DNA of 64,000 bases from Marinimicrobium koreense (GCF_003762925.1 NZ_RJUK01000001.1:1116001-1180000), one strand, 5' to 3'; shown: positions 29,677 to 39,038, counted from the stretch's first letter. Notes: generated by a model not told the origin, from the sequence alone. Numbers and translations are program-made.

Positions 29677-30558
29677 TCATTGGGGGAGTTCATTCCATCC
29701 CAACGCCTGGCCGTTGAAAAACCGGCGTAAACATTCGGCCACCTGTGGCGCCTGGGATTCCAGATGCAGGTGATGCCCTCCGGGCAACTCAATCCAGTCG
29801 AGCCGATCGGGAAACCGCTGCAGAGCCTCCCGATAATGACTGAATAATCGCGGAATGCCGTCCCGCCCGAGAATCATTGCCATATCCGCCGTGGCACTGG
29901 TAAGAAACGCCTCGATATAATCCTCGGTCAGTTTTATCGCAGACGGCGCGAGCAGCCGTTGATCGGTACTCCAGGAGTAGCCGCCATCAACGGCTTTGGT
30001 CCCACGCTCGGTCAGCGCCCGGGCCGCGTCGATACTCAGCGGAAACATGCCTCTGGCACGCGCTTTGGCCGCCCGGGCCAGATCCCGGTACACACTGAGC
30101 GGTTTACTCCGCAAAGCACTCATCTCCAGGATCGAGCGGGCCAGTTGTCGCGGGGCCGCCTGGGGTTGATGCACTTCCGGCCACAGCGCTTCAATCAGGG
30201 CCAACCGGGTAATACGTTCGGGAAACGTGCCCGCCGCTATCATGCCGATAATCCCGCCGCGCGAGTGCCCCAGCAGCGAAAACCGGTCCCACCCCAGTTG
30301 ATCCGCCACCTCAAACAACTCCGAAACATCTTCCCAGATATTATAGGGGCCGACACCGGCGCGGTGTCCGCTGCGACCGTGTCCCGCGAGATCCAGCGCG
30401 ACGATGTGGGTATCTGGAAGCAGCGGCGCCAGCGCATTGAAGGTGGCGCTGTTATCAAGCCAACCGTGCAGCGCCAGAATCGGTTCACCGCCCGGCTCAC
30501 CCCACTCCTGGGCCGCCAGGGTCATACCCGGGAGAGAAAAGGTCCGCTCGCGACTCAT
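29677..30558 (-). CDS. Alpha/beta hydrolase
   Basis: 293 aa alpha/beta-hydrolase with the oxyanion HGWLDNS segment (31-37), nucleophile Ser99 in GHSRGG and a C-terminal His in GGHHLHLE. No signal peptide. The substrate cannot be predicted; relatives include serine hydrolases and esterases. The start overlaps the stop of the upstream periplasmic-binding gene by 4 bp (ATGA). Confidence 0.85.
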   Translation of the reverse strand: MSRERTFSLPGMTLAAQEWGEPGGEPILALHGWLDNSATFNALAPLLPDTHIVALDLAGHGRSGHRAGVGPYNIWEDVSELFEVADQLGWDRFSLLGHSRGGIIGMIAAGTFPERITRLALIEALWPEVHQPQAAPRQLARSILEMSALRSKPLSVYRDLARAAKARARGMFPLSIDAARALTERGTKAVDGGYSWSTDQRLLAPSAIKLTEDYIEAFLTSATADMAMILGRDGIPRLFSHYREALQRFPDRLDWIELPGGHHLHLESQAPQVAECLRRFFNGQALGWNELPQ

Positions 30559-31508
30559 GGGCGACCCACTTTATGCTGCGCCGAATCAGCGATGACATCG
30601 TCCGTCATGTCGGGGTGCCACCACAACTCGGAACGATCCAGAGGCGTGCGCTCCGGCAGCAGAGGATTGGTCAGTTTCAGCACGTGGCGCTCGGACAATT
30701 CCGCGCGCTCAAAAATCGGGCGCTGACTCGGGTGCTGAAAGAACAGCTCATCAAAACTGCCATCCGCGATCGCCCGCTCGAGCCCCTGCTCCAGCCGTTG
30801 CGCAAGTGCCGCGTTCTGACGACGCACGAAAAAATAACTGGCCGCCGGGTAGTGCAGCAACAGCCTCGGCTCGACCTTAAGATCAAGTTCCGGACGCTGC
30901 GCCACTTCCGCCCAGGGTTCATTCAGAGCGCGGGGGATATAATCAATGCGTCCGTGCCGCAACATGGTGAACAGGGAAAAATAACCACTCGTGGTAACGG
31001 GCAGCTCATTGTGCCGAAGGATATCGGTATCCGGCCAATCCGCCGCTTGCCCGGCGACATGTCGGGCGAGTGCTTCCAGAGTCGTCGCATCGGCAAAACG
31101 GGCGTGATCGTCGCTTCTGACCACCAGCAACCGGTAACCCGCCATCCCCTTGGTCAGTGGGATGCGCACAGGCCTTAAGTGGCGCTCGCGATTGCGCGTG
31201 GTCATACTCCAGAGCACGTCGATCTTTTCGCCTGCGGAAAGCAATCGGAGGATACGCCCCTGGGGAACGCGCAAGGGCACCGCCTGCAGACGGTAATCGC
31301 CGAAATCGTCCCGCGTTTTCTCCAGAGCCAAGCGTAGCAGTTGCTCGAAATAGTCGTTTCGCTGGTCCAGGGGGCTGCTCATATCCGGGTAGCGCACCAC
31401 CAGCGGCTCGCCGCCTTCGGTCGACGCCAGCGAGGCTCCACTCCATAGGATCAAGGTGGCAATTCCGGAACACAGCATTCGAGACCAGGTCGCCACCGGA
31501 ACCACCAT
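30555..31508 (-). CDS. Periplasmic solute-binding-like protein
   Basis: 317 aa with an N-terminal signal (about 1-29, ending SLAS). The fold pattern (GRILRLLSAGEKIDVLWSM, ATTLEALARHVAG, MLRHGRIDYIPRALNE) matches the family 3 solute-binding domain. No permease or ATPase lies nearby, so it may be a stand-alone sensor-like or scavenging protein rather than part of an ABC transporter. It is coupled by overlap to the downstream hydrolase, and sixA ends 2 bp upstream. Confidence 0.75.
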   Translation of the reverse strand: MVVPVATWSRMLCSGIATLILWSGASLASTEGGEPLVVRYPDMSSPLDQRNDYFEQLLRLALEKTRDDFGDYRLQAVPLRVPQGRILRLLSAGEKIDVLWSMTTRNRERHLRPVRIPLTKGMAGYRLLVVRSDDHARFADATTLEALARHVAGQAADWPDTDILRHNELPVTTSGYFSLFTMLRHGRIDYIPRALNEPWAEVAQRPELDLKVEPRLLLHYPAASYFFVRRQNAALAQRLEQGLERAIADGSFDELFFQHPSQRPIFERAELSERHVLKLTNPLLPERTPLDRSELWWHPDMTDDVIADSAQHKVGRP

Positions 31509-31510
31509 TA

Positions 31511-31978
31511 TCAGTCTTCCCGGTGACGGAGCCAGCGTAATTCTCCGACACCACCGGCGACCACATCCAGGGTCAGACAGGCGACGGACGCCGTACCCAT
31601 GGTATAGCGACCCGGTTCGGCGCCAGTCAGATAATGAATAAGATCGCCGACCAATGGCATGTGACTGACCAGCATCAGGTTATCCTCCTCACAGGCCTGC
31701 AACTGGGCACACAGCGCCTCGAGGTCGGCCTCCGGGGTGAGCAGCTCGGTCTCGACCGGCTCGGCCCCGCGGCCAAGGACCTGATTGACGATTGCGGCCG
31801 TCTGCCGGGCGCGGCGGTAAGGGCTGACCCACAACTGATCCAGATCGGACAGCTCGTCGCTCAGCGCGTTGGCCACCCGCTCGACATCCGCCTCACCCCG
31901 GGCGGTCAGGGGGCGCTCGGCATCCGATGACGCTTTGGTCTGAGCCTGACCGTGACGCATAATGAACAGGGTTTTCAT
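31511..31978 (-). CDS. sixA: SixA phosphohistidine phosphatase
   Basis: 155 aa histidine phosphatase. The RHG triad (8-10) begins the active site, with the SPYRRARQTA motif and a late His in MLVSHMPLVGDL. In E. coli SixA dephosphorylates phosphohistidine on nitrogen-PTS NPr. It sits 9 bp downstream of a DUF4389 gene and gpsA, a cluster common in Pseudomonas-like bacteria. Confidence 0.93.
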   Translation of the reverse strand: MKTLFIMRHGQAQTKASSDAERPLTARGEADVERVANALSDELSDLDQLWVSPYRRARQTAAIVNQVLGRGAEPVETELLTPEADLEALCAQLQACEEDNLMLVSHMPLVGDLIHYLTGAEPGRYTMGTASVACLTLDVVAGGVGELRWLRHRED

Positions 31979-31987
31979 TCAGACACC

Positions 31988-32326
31988 TCAGTTGCGCGAA
32001 TGATCGTCGCCGGTCTCTTCCCGCTCGTCTTGTCGGGGTGCTGGTGACTCAGCCTCCGGCCAGTCACTGAATGGAAATGGCTTGTCATCGCTACTGTAGG
32101 TGAGAAACTCCAGAGCGCGATAAATATACAGCGCCAGCGACTTTCCAAACTGGCGCAGATTCCGGTTGGGGCTTCCGGTCAGCAGTGCAAACAGGAATTG
32201 CAGGACGATCACAACCCCCATAACCACCCCGGCGACATAAAGCAGTACGGCAAACAACAGCATATAGACCAGCCGCAGCCAATGCTTGCCCGAGGTCACA
32301 TTGGTTTTCAGAGTTTCGCTATCCAT
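31988..32326 (-). CDS. DUF4389 membrane protein
   Basis: 112 aa with one strongly hydrophobic stretch of two short helices (about 20-50), followed by the LRQFGKSLALYIYRALEFLTY motif seen in DUF4389 proteins, and an acidic tail. Function unknown. Its ATG shares one base with the gpsA stop (TGATG), so it is translated after gpsA by re-initiation. Confidence 0.8.
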   Translation of the reverse strand: MDSETLKTNVTSGKHWLRLVYMLLFAVLLYVAGVVMGVVIVLQFLFALLTGSPNRNLRQFGKSLALYIYRALEFLTYSSDDKPFPFSDWPEAESPAPRQDEREETGDDHSRN

Positions 32327-33345
32327 CAGTCTGCTCCCATATATTCCACGTCGTGGTTTTGTTCACCCAACATCAGTTTCCGGGCGACATCGGCGATTGC
32401 CTCACCTTCGAATAGTACCGCAAATAGCCCCGAAACCAGAGGCATATAAACACCCAGCTCGTCCGCCTTCTGTTTGACCTGGCGCAGGGTGTTGACCCCC
32501 TCCGCCACCTGCCCCAGCCCCTGGATGACCTCCTCCAGAGGCTGTCCCTGCCCGAGCGCGTAGCCTACCCGGTAATTACGGCTCAGGTCCGAGGTGCAGG
32601 TGAGGATCAGATCGCCCACACCCGCCAACCCCAGAAAGGTCATCGGGTTCGCCCCCATGGCGGCAGCAAAACGCCCCATTTCCGCCAGGCTTCGGGTCAA
32701 CAGCATCGCCTGGGTGTTATGCCCCGCCCCAAGGGCAGCGGCCATGCCACACACAATGGCATAAATGTTCTTCAGTGCGCCACCAAGTTCCACTCCGTAG
32801 CGATCGGGGTTGGCATAGACCCGGAAGGTCTCCGAGCGCAGGCAACTCTGCACCTGTTGGATCAACGCCTCGCTCTCGCTCGCCACCACGGTACCGGTCT
32901 GCTGTCGGGCGACAATTTCCTTGGCGAAATTCGGACCGCTGAGCACGCCAATGGCGTGGTCGGGCAACTCCTGCTCGAGAACCTGGCTCATCAGGGTGAA
33001 GCCCTCCGGCTCAATGCCCTTCGCCGTACTGATCACCATCGCCTCTTTGCGCAGCAGCGGCGCAATCTGTCGGGTGACTGCCCGAAAGGAATGGCTGGGA
33101 ATCGATACGAACACCAGGTCACTGTCGGACACCGCCCGGGTCAGATCCGACGTCACCTCCAGGCCGTCAGCCAGACGCTGCCCCGGCAGGTAGCGCCGAT
33201 TCTCCCGCGTTGACTGGGTCTCGGTGGCACTGGCGGAGTCCCGCATCCAGAGAAAGGTGCGAACGCCGTTCTCGGCAATGATATTGGCAATGGCCGTTCC
33301 GAAGCTTCCGCCTCCGAGTACGGCCACCGTGAGCTTTTGGGTCAT
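32326..33345 (-). CDS. gpsA: Glycerol-3-phosphate dehydrogenase [NAD(P)+]
   Basis: Reduces dihydroxyacetone phosphate to glycerol-3-phosphate for phospholipid synthesis. Dinucleotide loop GGGSFGTA (about 10-17), [10 protein letters not shown] and [10 protein letters not shown] motifs. I start at ATG 33345 ([10 protein letters not shown]), giving 339 aa as in Pseudomonas; the frame extends upstream to 33432 without support. Leads the gpsA-DUF4389-sixA cluster. Confidence 0.95.
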   Translation of the reverse strand: MTQKLTVAVLGGGSFGTAIANIIAENGVRTFLWMRDSASATETQSTRENRRYLPGQRLADGLEVTSDLTRAVSDSDLVFVSIPSHSFRAVTRQIAPLLRKEAMVISTAKGIEPEGFTLMSQVLEQELPDHAIGVLSGPNFAKEIVARQQTGTVVASESEALIQQVQSCLRSETFRVYANPDRYGVELGGALKNIYAIVCGMAAALGAGHNTQAMLLTRSLAEMGRFAAAMGANPMTFLGLAGVGDLILTCTSDLSRNYRVGYALGQGQPLEEVIQGLGQVAEGVNTLRQVKQKADELGVYMPLVSGLFAVLFEGEAIADVARKLMLGEQNHDVEYMGAD

Positions 33346-33833
33346 AGGATTAGATCCGTCCTGCATTGATACCGATCGCTTTAAAGTGTAGCCCGCTTCG
33401 GCGGGCCGGGAGATGACAACCCACCTATTCAAGGAAGGCGGGTTGGAGACATAAAAAATTCACATTTTTCTTGTCCACATTTTCTGTGGATAACTTGGTG
33501 GATACTTTTTGGGAAAGTGCCTCGAAGCCGCATCATCTCTGACCGTTGCACAGATTGTCCAAAAAATAACCGGCTCAATTTTTTCTTTATTTATCAATAT
33601 GTTACGAATGTCAACCAGGGATATAGCGAAGTTTTCGCACTCTGTCGGAACCCTTGACAAGTACCGCACTGCTAATGTGCATAAACCAGTTAGTGAACCT
33701 TAACCGCGAAACTCCCGTAGCCACAAAACTTTCATAAAGCAAGCGTATTATTGCGCGCTTTCGGGATCACTTTGACGCCATCCGTGCGCCCGAACGAGGC
33801 GCACCGAAGCCATCGCCAAACACCTCCCGAGTT
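33346..33833. other. AT-rich intergenic region with a DnaA box
   Basis: This region of nearly 490 bp has no supported gene. It holds a UUCG-type hairpin GCCCGC-TTCG-GCGGGC (33391-33406) in the gpsA leader and a perfect DnaA box TTATCCACA (minus strand, 33485-33493). A one-mismatch box TTGTCCACA (33471-33479) lies beside it, and a long AT-rich stretch runs to about 33750. The gpsA promoter must also lie here. An open frame at 33460-33669 has no family support. Confidence 0.55.
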
Positions 33834-34370
33834 TCAGCGGGGCGCCAGCACGCCGTAGCCGCCATCGACATATATCAGCGGGTCTACCGCCAGCTCACCG
33901 AGCTTCACTTCGTGAATCCGGGCCACCACGATATGGTGGGTGCCATAAGTCATAATCTGGTCCGACTCGCAGAAGAAGGTCGCCTGGGCGTCCGCCAGGT
34001 AAGGCACCTCATCCCGCCCCTGACGCCAGTCCCCGATACTGAAGCGCGGTTGATCGCCCTCGAAACCGGCACACCGATTGGAGATGGCCTGCTGATCAGA
34101 CCCCAGGATATTGATGGCAAAAGGCGTGCCTGGCGTGGATAGATGCCCTTCCAGCGCCACTTGTTTGTTCACACAGACCAACAAGGACGCGGGATTGTCT
34201 GAGACCGAGGTCACCGAAGAGACCGTCATCGCATGACGCTCACCATCGTCCGAACGGGTGGATAACACCGATACGCCGGAGGCCAGGCGACGCATCCCCA
34301 TCTTCATGGCCATACCCAGTTCGGCCTCTTGCGGGTGATCGACCTCTTGTTGCTTGGGGGTATCCTGCAT
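33834..34370 (-). CDS. Flavin reductase-like protein
   Basis: 178 aa, flavin reductase (HpaC/RutF/SnaB-like) fold: ASGVSVLST, AMTVSSVTSVSDNPASLLVCVN and TPFAINIL are the FMN-binding segments. Such enzymes supply reduced flavin to a monooxygenase. No oxygenase lies nearby, so the partner is unknown. Divergent from the tRNA operon. Confidence 0.85.
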   Translation of the reverse strand: MQDTPKQQEVDHPQEAELGMAMKMGMRRLASGVSVLSTRSDDGERHAMTVSSVTSVSDNPASLLVCVNKQVALEGHLSTPGTPFAINILGSDQQAISNRCAGFEGDQPRFSIGDWRQGRDEVPYLADAQATFFCESDQIMTYGTHHIVVARIHEVKLGELAVDPLIYVDGGYGVLAPR

Positions 34371-34467
34371 GCTTACTCCTCACATCTGGTAAGCCGCTAT
34401 TCTGACTAGCCGCCGTGACAGACACAAGTGCCACTGAACGCCCGAACCTTGCGAGACCAAATTACCG

Positions 34468-34496
34468 TTGACGCGGTGGGGTACCATCGGTATTAT
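34468..34496 (+). promoter_or_regulatory. Promoter of the tRNA-Pro/Arg/His operon
   Basis: TTGACG (34468-34473), a 17 bp spacer and TATTAT (34491-34496) lie 50 bp before tRNA-Pro. The GC-rich discriminator GCGC just after the -10 is typical of stringently controlled stable-RNA promoters. Confidence 0.85.
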
Positions 34497-34545
34497 GCGC
34501 ACCTCGCGAATGACGGCGTCCACTGGATGGCCATTCGGTCTACGG

Positions 34546-34622
34546 CGGAGTGTAGCGCAGCCTGGTAGCGCGTCTGCTTTGGGAGCAGAATGTCGGGGGT
34601 TCGAATCCCTCCACTCCGACCA
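34546..34622 (+). tRNA. tRNA-Pro(UGG)
   Basis: Cloverleaf of 77 nt with acceptor CGGAGTG/CACTCCG, anticodon loop TTTGGGA (anticodon TGG), T-loop GTTCGAATC and encoded CCA. Confidence 0.97.
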
Positions 34623-34647
34623 CTCGCCTGCGAGATTTCCCAGCCAT

Positions 34648-34724
34648 GCGCCCGTAGCTCAGCTGGATAGAGCACCCGCCTTCTAAGCGGGTGGTCGCAG
34701 GTTCGAGTCCTGCCGGGCGCGCCA
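34648..34724 (+). tRNA. tRNA-Arg(UCU)
   Basis: 77 nt with acceptor GCGCCCG/CGGGCGC, anticodon stem CCCGC/GCGGG around CTTCTAA (anticodon TCT) and encoded CCA. Lies 25 nt after tRNA-Pro. Confidence 0.97.
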
Positions 34725-34884
34725 TCTTCAAGTGGGGCAATGAATCCACTGAAAGATCGGAAGGCTCGTCAGACGACAAACCTGTATCAGGGTAAGACCT
34801 CAAAGGTCTGGATTCATACCGAAAACTTCGGTAGAGTACGCGCCCTGAAATTGACCCCGGCAATCGGGGACAACACCTTGCAAT

Positions 34885-34961
34885 GGTGGCTGTAGCTCAG
34901 TTGGTAGAGTCCTGGATTGTGATTCCAGTTGTCGCGGGTTCGAGCCCCGTCAGCCACCCCA
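34885..34961 (+). tRNA. tRNA-His(GUG)
   Basis: 77 nt with the extra G(-1) typical of tRNA-His, acceptor GTGGCTG/CAGCCAC, anticodon loop TTGTGAT (anticodon GTG) and encoded CCA. The 160 nt spacer before it holds two short hairpins (GACCT/AGGTC and TACCGAA/TTCGGTA), probably RNA-processing features. Confidence 0.97.
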
Positions 34962-35003
34962 CTTCCCCCCTTTCTGATTCCCCTGCAACACTACAACGGC
35001 GCT

Positions 35004-35032
35004 TTGCCTGAGCGGAGCACTGTGGGACAATA
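35004..35032 (+). promoter_or_regulatory. Probable folD promoter
   Basis: TTGCCT (35004-35009), a 17 bp spacer and ACAATA (35027-35032) lie about 40 bp before the folD ATG, giving folD its own start in addition to possible read-through from the tRNAs. Confidence 0.55.
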
Positions 35033-35073
35033 GCGCCCTTTTCTACTCCAGCCCAGCATGAGGAATTCGGTCC

Positions 35074-35922
35074 ATGCCAGCACAGATTCTCGACGGTAAA
35101 GCCCTCGCCAAAAAAACCGAGCAGGAGCTCGCCCAGCGCGTTGCCGATCTCAAGGCCCGCAGCAATGGCCAGGCCCCGATTCTCGCCACCATTCTGGTCG
35201 GCGATGACCCCGCCTCCGCCACCTACGTAAAAATGAAAGGCAACGCCTGCGAGCGCATCGGGATGGAATCCCTGCGCATCGAGCTGCCCGCGAGCACCAG
35301 CACCGACGAACTGCTGGCCAAAATCGATGAGCTGAACAACGACCCCAACGTGCACGGCATTCTGCTGCAGCACCCGGTACCCGAGCAGATTGACGAACGT
35401 CGCTGCTTCGATGCCATCAGCCTGGAAAAAGACGTCGACGGCGTCACCTGTCTCGGCTTTGGCCGGATGAGCATGGGCGAAGAAGCCTACGGCTGTGCGA
35501 CCCCCAAAGGCATCATGCGCCTGCTGGAAGCCTACGACATCGAACTGGAAGGCAAGCACGCGGTCGTGGTCGGTCGCAGCGCCATTCTGGGCAAGCCCAT
35601 GGCCATGATGCTGCTCGGCGCCAACGCCACCGTCACCATCTGTCACTCGCGCACCAAAAACCTGCCCGAACTGGTTCGCCAGGCCGACATCGTCGTGGGC
35701 GCGGTTGGCCGCCCGGAATTCATCAAAGCGGACTGGATCAAAGACGGCGCCGTGGTGGTCGATGCCGGCTACCACCCGGAAAAAGTGGGCGACATTGAAC
35801 TCGAACCCCTGGTCGACCGGGTCAGCGCCTACACCCCGGTGCCCGGCGGCGTCGGCCCCATGACCATCAACACCCTGATTTACCAGACCGTAGAGTCCGG
35901 CGAAAAGAGCATCGGCCAGTAG
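35074..35922 (+). CDS. folD: Methylenetetrahydrofolate dehydrogenase / cyclohydrolase
   Basis: Bifunctional enzyme that interconverts methylene-, methenyl- and formyl-THF, supplying one-carbon units. Active-site Tyr51 and Lys55 in [27 protein letters not shown] and PGGVGPMT signatures. 282 aa. The tRNA cluster directly upstream of folD recalls the Pseudomonas layout. Confidence 0.97.
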   Translation: MPAQILDGKALAKKTEQELAQRVADLKARSNGQAPILATILVGDDPASATYVKMKGNACERIGMESLRIELPASTSTDELLAKIDELNNDPNVHGILLQHPVPEQIDERRCFDAISLEKDVDGVTCLGFGRMSMGEEAYGCATPKGIMRLLEAYDIELEGKHAVVVGRSAILGKPMAMMLLGANATVTICHSRTKNLPELVRQADIVVGAVGRPEFIKADWIKDGAVVVDAGYHPEKVGDIELEPLVDRVSAYTPVPGGVGPMTINTLIYQTVESGEKSIGQ

Positions 35923-35932
35923 CGAGTTCGGC

Positions 35933-36628
35933 ATGGCCATGCGCCTGGACAAATACATCAGCCAATGCACCGGCCTTTCCCGCAAGGGTGTGCGCATCGC
36001 CCTCTACGGCAAGCGGGTGCAGGTCAATGGCGTCACTACCAAAAGTGTCAGCCAGGCACTGACGGGGAACGAGCAGGTGACGCTGGACGGCGAACCTCTC
36101 GCCCTCCCCCGGGCCCGCTACCTGATGCTGCACAAACCCGCTGGCACCCTAAGTGCCACCCAGGACAGCAGCCAGCCCTGCGTGCTGGATCTGCTGCCGC
36201 CGGCATTGGCGGACGGCCTTCAGATTGTCGGCCGCCTGGATAAAGACACGACCGGCCTGCTGCTGTTGACCGACGACGGCGCCTGGAACCACCGGATCAC
36301 CTCCCCCCGGCGCGCCTGCGCCAAGGTGTATGACGTCACCACCGCCGACCCTATTGCGCCGGATATCGCCAAACAGTTTGCCGACGGTATTCTGCTTAAC
36401 AATGAAAGCAAGCCGACCCTGCCGGCCACTCTGGAACAACTGGACGAGCGGCGGGCCCGAGTCACACTTCAGGAAGGTCGCTACCATCAGGTCAAACGCA
36501 TGTTCGCCGCCACGGGAAATCGGGTCGTCGAACTGCACCGGCTCGCCGTGGGTGGCATTGTGCTCGACCCCGAACTGGCACCCGGCGACTTCCGCTCGCT
36601 GACCGAGGATGAGATCGCCCGTGTCTGA
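35933..36628 (+). CDS. rsuA: 16S rRNA pseudouridine(516) synthase
   Basis: 231 aa: N-terminal S4 domain (RLDKYISQCTGLSRKGVR, about 4-55) and a RsuA/RluB-type catalytic domain with Asp103 in GRLDKDTTGLLLLTDDG. It modifies U516 of 16S rRNA. It follows folD by 10 bp and overlaps the next methylase by 20 bp, forming an operon. Confidence 0.92.
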   Translation: MAMRLDKYISQCTGLSRKGVRIALYGKRVQVNGVTTKSVSQALTGNEQVTLDGEPLALPRARYLMLHKPAGTLSATQDSSQPCVLDLLPPALADGLQIVGRLDKDTTGLLLLTDDGAWNHRITSPRRACAKVYDVTTADPIAPDIAKQFADGILLNNESKPTLPATLEQLDERRARVTLQEGRYHQVKRMFAATGNRVVELHRLAVGGIVLDPELAPGDFRSLTEDEIARV

Positions 36629-37652
36629 CAGCGCCTCTCAATGGCTTCTGGAACAGATCCATTCGGCCCGGGGAATGGCCAGCCTCTGGTGTCTGGATGA
36701 GCACGCCCAGGGCGACACCCTGCCAAACGCTTCATCCCTCAGCGTGATCACCAACCGTTGGGATCAGTCCGAACTCACCCGCCACGCCGGCCTGAATACC
36801 CACTTCAGTGATTTTGATTTCTCGCCTCGGGCCGACGGTTCACTGGATCGAGTATTCTATCGCGTCTCCAAAGAAAAACCGGTCGTGCACCACATCATCA
36901 ACGAAGCCGGCCGCTGCCTGAAGCCCGGTGGTGAGCTGGTCCTGTGCGGGCACAAAACCGACGGCACCAAAACCTATATCGACAAAGCCTCCGCGTATCT
37001 GGGCCAGCGCGAGAAGGCCAAAAAAATGGGGCAACTCTACGTCGCGCGCCTGGTCCGGTCCGATAGCCTGGCAACGCCACTGGATGACAGCGACTACACC
37101 ATTCCCCGCCCCATTTTCACCGACGATGACGTTCAGTTTTTCAGCAAACCGGGGCTGTTCGGCTGGCAGAAACGGGACCGGGGCAGTGCCATGTTGTGGG
37201 AACAGGCGGCGCCCCGTCTGCAGACTTCCGTCGCTGAAACCCTGCTGGACCTCGGCTGCGGCTACGGCTATCTGGGGCTTATGACTCAGCGCCTGCCACT
37301 GAAGCGGAGAGTGTTGACCGACAATAATGCTGCCGCCCTGGCCATGGCGGCCTACAATGCCGAACACAATGGTATTCCCGCCGAAGTGATCGGCGCCGAC
37401 TGTGGCGAGCGCATTACCGACACCTTTGATGCCGTGCTGTGCAACCCGCCCTTTCATCACGGGTTCGGTGTCAGCGGGGATTTGACCGACCGGTTTTTAC
37501 GCAGTGCCCACACCCACCTGACGCCCAATGGTCGAGCCTGGTTTGTGGTGAACCGGTTTATTCCCCTGGAACAGAAAGCCCGCGGCCTCTTTACGCACGC
37601 CGAGGTACTGGCTGACCGGGACGGTTTCAAAGTGATTGAGCTCCGCCGCTAA
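36609..37652 (+). CDS. rRNA guanine-N2 methyltransferase, RsmC/RlmG type
   Basis: 347 aa with a degenerate N-terminal methylase-like domain and a C-terminal SAM domain: motif I LDLGCGYGYLGL (about 213-224) and catalytic NPPFHHG (279-285). This two-domain layout is shared by RsmC (16S G1207) and RlmG (23S G1835), and I cannot separate them by eye. Length favours RsmC slightly. It is coupled to rsuA by a 20 bp overlap, consistent with a ribosome-modification pair. Confidence 0.85.
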   Translation: MRSPVSDSASQWLLEQIHSARGMASLWCLDEHAQGDTLPNASSLSVITNRWDQSELTRHAGLNTHFSDFDFSPRADGSLDRVFYRVSKEKPVVHHIINEAGRCLKPGGELVLCGHKTDGTKTYIDKASAYLGQREKAKKMGQLYVARLVRSDSLATPLDDSDYTIPRPIFTDDDVQFFSKPGLFGWQKRDRGSAMLWEQAAPRLQTSVAETLLDLGCGYGYLGLMTQRLPLKRRVLTDNNAAALAMAAYNAEHNGIPAEVIGADCGERITDTFDAVLCNPPFHHGFGVSGDLTDRFLRSAHTHLTPNGRAWFVVNRFIPLEQKARGLFTHAEVLADRDGFKVIELRR

Positions 37653-37658
37653 CCCCGA

Positions 37659-38411
37659 TCAACCCCCCAAGGCCTTGCGGCGATACCGCAGCCGGCATTG
37701 CGCCCGCCGCTGGTCCAGTTCGGGATGCACCTGCAACCGGGCTTCAAACGTCTCCCACTCCGGCGCCTGCCGAAAGAAGGCCCCAATAGCATTGGCGTAA
37801 TGCTGCGTGCTAAGGCGCTGCGCCTCGGCCCAGAGTCGGCGGATAACGCGATCTTTGCAGAGCGCCGACGCAAGCAACTGCGCCTCACTCTCAAAATTCA
37901 TCACCAGAGCACCGCCCGGCGCCACCACCGACCAGAGGGCGCTGCACCAGTTTGCATCAGCCGCAATGGCGCGCTCTGCTTCGCCGCCCACATGGCCGAA
38001 CAGGTCATCAATCACCAGATCAAACCCCGGCCCCCGATACTGTGCCAACCACTCCCGCGCGTCCGCCTCAAGCAGGCAGACATTGGCTGCCGAGGCACCG
38101 AACACCTCTCGCGCCACCTGCAAATGGACCGGGTTCAACTCAATCCCGACAATCAGGTCCGGGCTCAGAAACCGGTTGAGCTGGCACACCACAGCGCCAC
38201 CGCCAACGCCCAGCAGCAACACCCGCGACGGACGCCCAGACCGGAGTGCAAAAGCGGGCAGCAACAACAGGTCCCAGACGCTGCCGGTTACCGGCTCGGC
38301 GGGATTGTACTGACTGTGGAATACGCCGTTGGTGTACAGGCGCAGACTGTTGCCCGCCCGGCGGACCTCGTAGCGATCCTCACCCTGTTGGCGCAACCAG
38401 AACAGCGCCAC
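37659..38411 (-). CDS. Spermidine synthase-like methyltransferase-fold protein
   Basis: 250 aa, Rossmann fold with LLLGVGGGAVVCQLN (SAM/dcSAM loop) and an acidic VIDDLFGHVG segment where spermidine synthases carry their DAPEPVG-like motif. The aminopropyl-transfer residues are not clearly conserved, so it is better called a spermidine-synthase-like protein of unknown activity. GTG start, 3 bp after the DnaJ-related gene stop. Convergent with the rRNA methylase. Confidence 0.72.
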   Translation of the reverse strand: MALFWLRQQGEDRYEVRRAGNSLRLYTNGVFHSQYNPAEPVTGSVWDLLLLPAFALRSGRPSRVLLLGVGGGAVVCQLNRFLSPDLIVGIELNPVHLQVAREVFGASAANVCLLEADAREWLAQYRGPGFDLVIDDLFGHVGGEAERAIAADANWCSALWSVVAPGGALVMNFESEAQLLASALCKDRVIRRLWAEAQRLSTQHYANAIGAFFRQAPEWETFEARLQVHPELDQRRAQCRLRYRRKALGG

Positions 38412-38414
38412 CGG

Positions 38415-39038
38415 CTAGCGACCCCGCCCTAGTACCGCCATGGCAGCGTTGATCTGCTGCAGACGTCGCTCGGAGCCGCCCCGATCCGGATGGTGGTCCA
38501 TCGCCAGACGACGGTAGCGCTGCTTGATTTCCTCCCGGGTAACCGGGTCGGTCAGCTCCAGCGTTGCCAGGGCATCGGCCCGCTCCTGGTCGGAGGGAGC
38601 CGCCCCCTGCCCCAGACGCTTCCAGAAACCCGCCAGCAGTTCTACCACCGTCTCTTCGGTCGCGTTGTCGTAATACGACCAATCCAGGTAGAACTCGCGT
38701 AAGGGCCCCGCCTCCGCCTCGGATACCGCCCGGGCACTCTCCCCGTCCGCCAGCGGCCGCAGATAGATCGCCAGGGGCGAGATCACCAGCGCCTGCCCCT
38801 GGCAGGCAAACTCCTCCTGGAGCCGATGCAGGGCGTTGAACACCTGAAAGTGCACCCGGAACAGGGTCAGCGGATGAAAACTGTAGTCCCGATCCACCAG
38901 CCCCCGGGTCTTGAGGCCTTTGATCAGGGTAAACTCGGTCTGGGCCACCCCCTGGGCGGCCTGCAGTAGCTCCCGAACGGGGCCGATCAGCGGGTTGCGC
39001 TCCCCCTCGTCGGGCAGCCTTTGTGTCTGTTCAGTCAT
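38415..39038 (-). CDS. DnaJ-related protein with C-terminal J domain
   Basis: About 207 aa from ATG 39038 (MTEQTQRLP); the longer frame adds a hydrophobic stretch without support. The N-terminal part matches the DNAJ_related domain (NPLIGPVRELLQAAQG). The C-terminal J domain (about 150-207) keeps the HPD tripeptide in DHHPDRGG, so it can stimulate a DnaK-type ATPase. The client is unknown. Confidence 0.82.
   Translation of the reverse strand: MTEQTQRLPDEGERNPLIGPVRELLQAAQGVAQTEFTLIKGLKTRGLVDRDYSFHPLTLFRVHFQVFNALHRLQEEFACQGQALVISPLAIYLRPLADGESARAVSEAEAGPLREFYLDWSYYDNATEETVVELLAGFWKRLGQGAAPSDQERADALATLELTDPVTREEIKQRYRRLAMDHHPDRGGSERRLQQINAAMAVLGRGR

Noticed and set aside
33460-33669. 69-codon open frame on the minus strand in the gpsA upstream gap
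   Set aside because: AT-rich non-coding composition, no ribosome-binding site and no family resemblance.
34897-35997. 366-codon frame antisense to folD, starting in tRNA-His
   Set aside because: It is opposite a clear folD gene and its composition is a by-product of the GC-rich antisense frame.
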